From Candidatus Cloacimonadota bacterium (GTDB lineage: Bacteria > Cloacimonadota > Cloacimonadia > JGIOTU-2 > B8-G9), in assembly GCA_003647765.1 (NCBI GenBank), contig QMNM01000015.1, forward strand, positions 1 through 11,757: a DNA stretch of 11,757 bases, in the 5' to 3' direction. Numbering within the stretch: the stretch's first letter is position 1; every line of letters begins with the position of its first letter. A program made the translations under genes and the position numbers. Below the pieces are notes generated by a model. The model made no database searches. It saw only the letters and a list, made by a program, of their open reading frames with translations, and was not told the DNA's origin. Below are positions 8,101 through 11,757 of the stretch, piece after piece.

Positions 8101-8467
8101 CATAAAGATTGATATCAACCTGCAACATTTCAACTACTTCCAAAATATCAAGTCTGTCAACCACTGAAAAGCTTTCATTTATATGAGCAATAACTAACAA
8201 GTTCATTAACAGTTTTATTTTGTCAGGATAGTACAGGTAATTTTTAATAATATTTACAGCTTGTTTTAATGGATATGGATTTTCTATAAGTTTTTGTATC
8301 TGTTGAAGACGAATTTCTTTTTCACTGAATGTTGACTTAATAATATTATATACAATATTGACTTCTCGTTTGCCAATTTTTTGTGTATTAAATCTGATAA
8401 GATTGAGATAAAGAGCCACAACAGCATTGATAATATTGTCTATATCTTTTCTTGCCTCTTTTCGCAT
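5147..8467 (-). CDS. ABCG-type ABC transporter with TerB-like and FHA-like N-terminal regions
   Basis: An 1106-residue membrane ATPase with ABCG order (ATPase before membrane domain). Residues 1-135 are all-helical and TerB-like (NAVVALYLNLIRFN, then a helix pair ending YDQLVEIIEG). Residues about 135-410 are mainly beta, with an FHA-like piece (ITVNGNAL...YELAINDFIVINN, 278-303) and a possible second one near 360-395. The ATPase (415-650) is complete: Walker A GASGSGKTT 457-465, Q504, signature LSGGERKR 564-571, Walker B IIIILDEP with E589, H621. Six membrane segments follow at about 784-802, 819-835, 863-888, 893-917, 924-945 and 1079-1101. A charged helical insert of about 130 residues lies between segments five and six, presumably periplasmic. 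Substrate unknown; export or lipid handling is a guess. ATG 8467 has a modest GGAA nine bases upstream. The gene starts 32 bp after queC. Confidence 0.93.
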   Translation of the reverse strand: MRKEARKDIDNIINAVVALYLNLIRFNTQKIGKREVNIVYNIIKSTFSEKEIRLQQIQKLIENPYPLKQAVNIIKNYLYYPDKIKLLMNLLVIAHINESFSVVDRLDILEVVEMLQVDINLYDQLVEIIEGESKFLDISLQEFSEHLGQSMFTNFLVFGEKQSCDVKFKEKISTDYILIILIIEDVILIGSFIDKRYRIGSYVLDTDRLYKLSKDEMLNLSEPSDRMGLQLSYDEIVKLYANKKNNITKVIKYAKKSFDLDILQENNYIKIQVNKGNITVNGNALSYDSRYELAINDFIVINNVLEFSPLDILTEKLLFREEERAFETLYIDSSENFFRISDKRTGHSVAKITRHQNNASITPLDKDIPIFLNHHILAGQEDFVINKDIISIKQTNFKINKFFDIVKIDYEISRLSVNNLHYVFPNDSSFGRKQEHSIALDEINFNVNKGELLAIMGASGSGKTTLLRCLIGEVIANQGGIEIDDYDLYENFSYFQKYFGYVPQDDLLFNNLTVYENLYYCGRLRLPQIKNTDVIKKRIDNILVQIGLYEKRNLIVGNVMDKKLSGGERKRLNIALELLSDPIIIILDEPTSGLSSKDSERIIEMLTDLKEQGKIIIASIHQPNPDIFQQFDKILLIDKNGTQVFFGNTEEVFDYFDDELKELIYGMPNLLRKKELRMAEYLFDILQYPLLDSSGNLIYKKDKPDSGVNEEQRKYPPEYWKTKFKKYQLLQIISKQANEQAKKEERKQFDFSHTRLSIKENIYQIYYLFIRNLKNKLKNRTNLYVTFLASPILALLISFILKYSEQDVSYSFAANVNMKIFIFISVIVFIFLGLSNSLDEIISEKRILLREQKLNIKPGYFLLVKNITLSIFALIQSILYFFISSIILQIRGIYFVYIGYLLLSAFIGYSIGLLASSILKDKNAIVNILPLLMIPQMIFAGAVIEFEKMNRTFKINPENVIPEFCQIIPSRWLFEGLFTAQAKLNSYKRRITKLNLAEKKLQNLRKEHKINDIEFNQKRKHIYQEKTKLLQRFDANKYINESINIAVATMDGKFYNNRKNFFLSSKKIYCGLITNTYNVNVLIIIIYGLFINLLTYFSIQFYFRHK

Positions 8468-8499
8468 ATTAAATAATTCCTATTAAAATAGGTTAGACA

Positions 8500-9180
8500 T
8501 TACCATAATACTTTAATTGCATAAGGGATGTTGTCCTTAACTCCAGCTTGTTTAAATGCCTTAATTCTCAGTAAGCAGCTGTCACATATTCCGCAAGCGC
8601 ATTCTGAGTTTTTATAACAAGACCATGTCTTATCTAATGGAGCATTTAGTTTCTTGCCTAATTTTACAACCTCATATTTTTTTAGATGGATAATAGGCGT
8701 AATGATTTGTATATCTGTTTTTGGTTTGGTTCCATATTTAATTACTTGATTAAATTTTTTGAAAAATTCTTCTGTACAGTCAGGATAGCCAGAACTATCC
8801 TGTTCCATTGCACCAATAAAAATCTTTTTTGCTCCAATATTCTCTGCCCATGAAACAGCAAAAGATAAAAATACTGCATTACGAAATGATACATAAGTAT
8901 TCGGGATATTCCCTTCATTTTTATTGTAAATAGGAATTGAGATATTTGTATCTGTTAAACTAGAACCACCAATCTGTGCAAAAAATGGTAATTTTGTTAT
9001 TAGTCGTTCTTTAACATTATAAAACTCCGCTATCTCTTGAAAAGATATTAATTCTTTTTCCTCTGTTCTTTGGTTGTAGTTTATATGCAAAAAACATAAT
9101 TGATAATCCTGATAAGCAATAGCGGCTGTTACACAGCTATCTAATCCGCCACTTACTAAAACAACTGCCTTTTGGTTCAC
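8500..9180 (-). CDS. queC: 7-cyano-7-deazaguanine synthase QueC
   Basis: Cytoplasmic enzyme of the queuosine pathway that converts 7-carboxy-7-deazaguanine to preQ0 with ATP and ammonia. It has the ATP-pyrophosphatase loop SGGLDS at residues 10-15, the family stretch YVSFRNAVFLSFAVSWAE (96-113), GAMEQDSSGYPDC (123-135), and a zinc site of C188, C196, C199 and C202 within CYKNSECACGICDSC. The 226-residue length is normal. The start is GTG at 9180, supported by GGAGG six bases upstream; no in-frame ATG lies nearby upstream. No other queuosine genes (queD, queE, queF, tgt) are in the window. It is first in the minus-strand series and diverges from mnmG. I see no preQ1-riboswitch-like fold ahead of it. 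Confidence 0.97.
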   Translation of the reverse strand: MNQKAVVLVSGGLDSCVTAAIAYQDYQLCFLHINYNQRTEEKELISFQEIAEFYNVKERLITKLPFFAQIGGSSLTDTNISIPIYNKNEGNIPNTYVSFRNAVFLSFAVSWAENIGAKKIFIGAMEQDSSGYPDCTEEFFKKFNQVIKYGTKPKTDIQIITPIIHLKKYEVVKLGKKLNAPLDKTWSCYKNSECACGICDSCLLRIKAFKQAGVKDNIPYAIKVLW

Positions 9181-9420
9181 TTACTCCCTCCATTTTAGAT
9201 TGCCATTTGACTTTCTAAAAAAAGAATATATCTAAATTAAATGTCCAATTTTTTCTATTACTATAATATAAATTTTGCTTCTGTTTGATGTTATTAGTCG
9301 CCAAATATAAGAAGCTAGCTAATATTCAAAGGACAAAAAATTGACATCCAAAAGATTATTTATCTTTTTTTAGAACAAATGTCTAATAAAATATCAAAAT
9401 CCAAATTTCTAATGGAATGA
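9181..9420. other. queC-proximal half of the divergent intergenic region
   Basis: No gene is visible in these 240 bases. They are very AT-rich and presumably hold the queC promoter. Candidate -10-like sequences exist on the minus strand (for example TATATT/TATTAT in ctataatata near 9261-9271), but none has a convincing -35 at the right spacing, so I do not call one. Confidence 0.5.
9187..9191 (-). promoter_or_regulatory. Ribosome-binding site for the GTG start of queC
   Basis: The minus strand reads TGGAGGGAGTAAGTG. GGAGG ends six bases before GTG 9180. The only nearby upstream ATG (9193) is out of frame, so the GTG start is the supported one. Confidence 0.75.
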
Positions 9421-9506
9421 AAATGGTTAAAGCCATTTATATCGCTCCTACGGAGCTATGATTTGCTATTGTAATTATTGCTATAAATATTTCATCCCTA
9501 CGGGAT
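9421..9506. repeat. Cluster of three small hairpins, two with a shared CCTACGG core
   Basis: AAATGG/CCATTT (9421-9426 with 9433-9438) is followed by GCTCC-TAC-GGAGC (9444-9456) and ATCCC-TAC-GGGAT (9494-9506). The second and third share the loop TAC and the core CCTACGG, both preceded by an AT-rich ATAT stretch, but have different outer stem bases, as if the stems had co-varied. The third is followed by a run of seven T on the plus strand, which resembles a terminator although no plus-strand gene precedes it. From memory, 'TTTCATCCCTACGGGATT' and 'TCGCTCCTACGGAGC' elements recur between genes in many environmental genomes, so this is probably a dispersed palindromic repeat cluster. Confidence 0.65.
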
Positions 9507-9517
9507 TTTTTTTCGCA

Positions 9518-9556
9518 GAAACTCGACTCGGGTTCTTTGAACTCGAGTCGGGTTTC
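9518..9556 (+). repeat. Long 18-bp-stem palindrome upstream of mnmG
   Basis: Bases 9518-9535 pair with 9539-9556 around a TTT loop: GAAACTCGACTCGGGTTC against GAACTCGAGTCGGGTTTC. Sixteen pairs are Watson-Crick. The other two (T9523-G9551 and G9531-T9543) are G-U wobbles if read as plus-strand RNA and would be A-C mismatches in minus-strand RNA. No T-run follows, so it is not a simple terminator. It lies just ahead of the candidate mnmG promoter. It may be a palindromic dispersed repeat or a bidirectional boundary between queC and mnmG. Confidence 0.75.
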
Positions 9557-9590
9557 ACGGTCTTGGGGACTACCTATATTTTGTAGTCAT

Positions 9591-9596
9591 TATAAT
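9591..9596 (+). promoter_or_regulatory. Candidate -10 element of mnmG
   Basis: A perfect TATAAT lies 36 bases before the mnmG ATG. The -35 position (about 9568-9573, GACTAC) does not match TTGACA; TTGGGG at 9563 is too far. It is the best promoter candidate on this strand, but it is only a hexamer match in AT-rich DNA. Confidence 0.4.
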
Positions 9597-9632
9597 GTAT
9601 AGAAAATATTTTTTCTCTGTGGTGAAATAACG

Positions 9633-11465
9633 ATGTCTCAATCACAATCTTATGATGTAATAGTAGTTGGAGCTGGTCATTCTGGTTGTGAAGCAGGTTT
9701 AGTTTCAGCTCGTATGGGAGCAAAAACAGCTGTTTTTGTTATGCAAATGGAAACAATAGCCAGGATGTCCTGTAATCCTTCTATTGGCGGTCTGGCAAAA
9801 GGACATTTAGTCAGAGAAATAGATGCTCTTGGCGGCGAAATGGGCAAAGCCATAGATAAAGCTGGTATCCATTTCCGTATGCTGAATCAAAGCAAAGGAC
9901 CTGCTGTATGGGCTCCGAGAGCTCAAGCTGATAGAACTAATTATCATCTGCAAATGCGGAATGCTCTTGAACAACAGGATAATCTGGACATAATTGAAGG
10001 CATCATTGAAGAAATTATTGTCAAGCATAATAAAATTCAAGGAGTAATAACGAATTATAATGAGAGATATTTAGCAAAAGCCGTCATTTTAGCAAATGGG
10101 ACTTTTCTCAGAGGGCTTATTCATGTTGGGAAAAAGCATTACACCAGTGGCAGAGCAGGTGAATTATCTGCTGACAAATTATCATATTCTTTGTTGGCTA
10201 ATGGATTGGAATTATGCAGATTCAAGACAGGCACGCCTCCACGACTGGATAAAAGAAGGATTGATTTTTCAGTATTAGAAGTGCAAGAACCAGATGAACC
10301 TCCTGTAAAATTTTCACATTATACTAATATAATTCCAAAAAATTATTTCCCTTGCTATCTCACATATACGAATCAGAATACTCACAAAATAATTAAAGAA
10401 CATATTACAGAATCATCATTATTTAGTGGTAATATTAAAGGGATAGGACCTCGTTATTGTCCTTCTATTGAAGATAAAATTAAGAAGTTCCCTGAAAAAA
10501 AGCGACATCAGGTCTTTTTAGAACCAGAAGGTCTAATTAGTAACGAAATCTATCCTAATGGTATTTCAACAAGTTTTCCGCCTTATGTGCAGAGAAAAAT
10601 TGTCAAATCAATAAAGGGCTTGGAAAATGCTCACTTTGTAAGATTTGGCTACGCTATAGAATATGATTATATCCCACCTGACCAAATATATCCAAGTTTA
10701 GAAACAAAAAAGATTGAAGGGCTATTTTTAGCAGGTCAGATAAATGGCACTTCTGGCTATGAAGAAGCAGGTGCACAGGGTATTGTTGCTGGAATCAATG
10801 CTGTACGCAAAATTCAAAAAAAATCACCTATAATTTTTGATAGAGCAAATTCTTATATCGGCGTTCTGATTGATGATTTGGTTACAAAAGGCACTGATGA
10901 GCCGTATCGTATGTTCACTTCAAGGGCAGAATATCGCCTCAATCTTCGTCAAGATAATGCTGATGAAAGATTGATGCCATTAGGATATGAATTGGGTATA
11001 GTTAAAAAGGAAATATATGATAAATTCCAAAATATGCTCGCTATAAAACAAAGAGAATTAGAAAAGATAACTACACAAACAGTATCTAATAAACAAGATT
11101 TACAACAGAAAATTAAATATATTGATTTATTGAAGAGGCCAAACATAAATTTTGATGACTTACAAAAATATGGCTATAAGATTGAAAATGATGTTAGTGA
11201 ATTGATAAAGAATAAAATAAATTTAGAGATAAAATATGCTGGTTATATAAAGCGTCAAATGGAGAACATTGAAAAGTTTAAGTATTTGGAGAACAAAGAG
11301 ATACCGTCAGATTTTAATTATGTTCAAGCAAAGGCATTATCTTATGAATCTAGGGAAAAATTGAATAAAGTAAGACCTTATTCAGTTGGACAGGCGTCCA
11401 GAATTCCAGGTGTTACAAATGCTGATATTTCAGTTCTACTAATTCTATTGAAAAAAGGATATTAA
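9633..11465 (+). CDS. mnmG: tRNA uridine-5-carboxymethylaminomethyl modification enzyme MnmG (GidA)
   Basis: FAD-binding subunit of the MnmE-MnmG complex, which adds (carboxymethyl)aminomethyl at C5 of wobble uridine 34 in tRNAs using methylene-tetrahydrofolate and NADH; cytoplasmic. Visible: the dinucleotide-binding motif GAGHSGCEAG (13-22), SCNPSIGGLAKGHLVREIDALGG (46-68) with the essential-type Cys47, GTFLRGLIHVG (156-166), GidA signature 1 GPRYCPSIEDKI (272-283) with Cys276, signature 2 AGQINGTSGYEEAGAQG (367-383), the TSRAEYRL motif (429-436), and a complete C-terminal MnmE/tRNA-binding region ending KVRPYSVGQASRIPGVTNADISVLL. At 610 residues it is close to the E. coli length (629). ATG 9633 has GGTGA seven bases upstream. 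It is the only plus-strand gene, divergent from queC; mnmE is not in the window. Confidence 0.98.
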   Translation: MSQSQSYDVIVVGAGHSGCEAGLVSARMGAKTAVFVMQMETIARMSCNPSIGGLAKGHLVREIDALGGEMGKAIDKAGIHFRMLNQSKGPAVWAPRAQADRTNYHLQMRNALEQQDNLDIIEGIIEEIIVKHNKIQGVITNYNERYLAKAVILANGTFLRGLIHVGKKHYTSGRAGELSADKLSYSLLANGLELCRFKTGTPPRLDKRRIDFSVLEVQEPDEPPVKFSHYTNIIPKNYFPCYLTYTNQNTHKIIKEHITESSLFSGNIKGIGPRYCPSIEDKIKKFPEKKRHQVFLEPEGLISNEIYPNGISTSFPPYVQRKIVKSIKGLENAHFVRFGYAIEYDYIPPDQIYPSLETKKIEGLFLAGQINGTSGYEEAGAQGIVAGINAVRKIQKKSPIIFDRANSYIGVLIDDLVTKGTDEPYRMFTSRAEYRLNLRQDNADERLMPLGYELGIVKKEIYDKFQNMLAIKQRELEKITTQTVSNKQDLQQKIKYIDLLKRPNINFDDLQKYGYKIENDVSELIKNKINLEIKYAGYIKRQMENIEKFKYLENKEIPSDFNYVQAKALSYESREKLNKVRPYSVGQASRIPGVTNADISVLLILLKKGY

Positions 11466-11490
11466 AGTATAGCACAAAACATCAGTCCAT

Positions 11491-11508
11491 CATTCCATTT
11501 TAGGAATG
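11491..11508. other. Weak hairpin after mnmG
   Basis: CATTCC (11491-11496) pairs with GGAATG (11503-11508) around ATTTTA, 25 bases after the mnmG stop. There is no T-run after it, so it is at best a weak 3'-end stabilising hairpin. Confidence 0.3.
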
Positions 11509-11523
11509 CTAAATCATATATCA

Positions 11524-11593
11524 TAGCCACGAAGTTCACGAAATATTAGCCACAGAGACACAGAGAACACAGAGAATATTTTTTTTAATATTC
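11524..11593. repeat. Intergenic repeat-like sequence with tandem CACAGAGA units
   Basis: TAGCCACGAAGTTCACGAAA is followed by three CACAGAGA octamers (11551-11558, 11559-11566, 11568-11575), the last two separated by one A. Overlapping its end is a small palindrome, GAATATT (11574-11580) and AATATTC (11587-11593) with a six-T loop. TAGCCACGAA also occurs at 4118-4127. From memory, 'CCACAGAGACACAGAG' strings are common in intergenic DNA of environmental bacteria and seem to be non-coding dispersed repeats; their origin is not known to me. Confidence 0.55.
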
Positions 11594-11719
11594 ATTAGTC
11601 CACTTTAAAAATCTCTATAACTGGTTCTTTGTAAAGTTAGGATATACACATTTTCTATATTTTTGTTGATAGAGGCATATGATTTTAATCGTGGGTATAT
11701 AAGGTAATAACTAATATAT

Positions 11720-11739
11720 AACCGTTTTAACGGTTTTTT
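11720..11739 (+). terminator. Terminator-like hairpin near the right edge
   Basis: AACCGTT (11720-11726) pairs with AACGGTT (11729-11735) and is followed by TTTT; allowing for a four-base loop the usable stem is six pairs. It could end mnmG transcription 255 bases after its stop, or act as a leader hairpin for a gene to the right of the window. Confidence 0.5.
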
Positions 11740-11757
11740 GTACATATCAGATAAACC

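Noticed and set aside
9181-9420. preQ1 riboswitch ahead of queC
   Set aside because: I could not find the characteristic small hairpin with an A-rich tail pairing into its loop; a covariance-model search (Rfam preQ1 models) would settle it.
9494-9513. Intrinsic terminator on the plus strand (ATCCC-TAC-GGGAT plus T-run)
   Set aside because: No plus-strand gene precedes it and its sister hairpin at 9444-9456 has no T-run, so a repeat element explains it better; antisense transcription would reopen this.
9421-9556. CRISPR array
   Set aside because: Only two short related hairpins with different stems, no regular repeat/spacer pattern and no cas genes.
1-11757. Mobile element, defence system or tRNA/rRNA genes
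   Set aside because: No transposase, integrase, toxin-antitoxin, restriction or cas motifs, and no cloverleaf- or rRNA-like sequence, were seen on either strand.

Overview
AT-rich bacterial window (roughly one third G+C by eye) with seven genes in a row on the minus strand and one divergent gene on the plus strand. From right to left on the minus strand they are: queC (7-cyano-7-deazaguanine synthase), a large ABCG-type ABC transporter with an extra N-terminal half, an alpha-helical lipoprotein, a stand-alone cyclic-nucleotide-binding protein, a short-form S-adenosylhomocysteine hydrolase (ahcY), sbcD and the first 287 codons of sbcC, which runs off the left edge. mnmG reads rightward from the far side of a 452-bp intergenic region.

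Likely source (inference from recalled protein families): the FCB group, most probably Cloacimonadota or a relative. Pointers are the lipoprotein, which resembles a helical lipoprotein family common in Bacteroidota; the ABC protein with a TerB-like and FHA-like N-terminus; the archaeal/Thermotoga-type short ahcY; and a fibronectin-III fragment of the kind that ends many secreted Cloacimonadota proteins. No rRNA or tRNA gene is present to settle this.

Layout: 1-1078 holds sbcC plus a 217-bp sbcD-sbcC gap containing a decayed FN3 fragment and a short repeat-like stretch. 1079-3565 is sbcD and ahcY, 12 bp apart. 3654-4981 is the cNMP-binding protein and the lipoprotein, separated by a two-armed inverted repeat. 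5147-9180 is the ABC gene and queC, 32 bp apart. 9181-9632 is a non-coding region with four hairpins and a candidate mnmG promoter. 9633-11465 is mnmG. 11466-11757 is non-coding with repeat-like sequence and a terminator-like hairpin.

How the genes relate: most are housekeeping. SbcCD is a DNA hairpin/double-strand-end nuclease, AhcY recycles the methylation by-product SAH, and QueC and MnmG, which diverge from each other, both serve modification of the tRNA wobble base. The less understood part is the ABC transporter - lipoprotein - cNMP-binding stretch, which could be an envelope module of unknown substrate. The most unusual sequence observation is the FN3 remnant joined in frame to sbcC, whose DNA appears to supply sbcC's ribosome-binding site. 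I found no mobile element, CRISPR array or clear new defence system.
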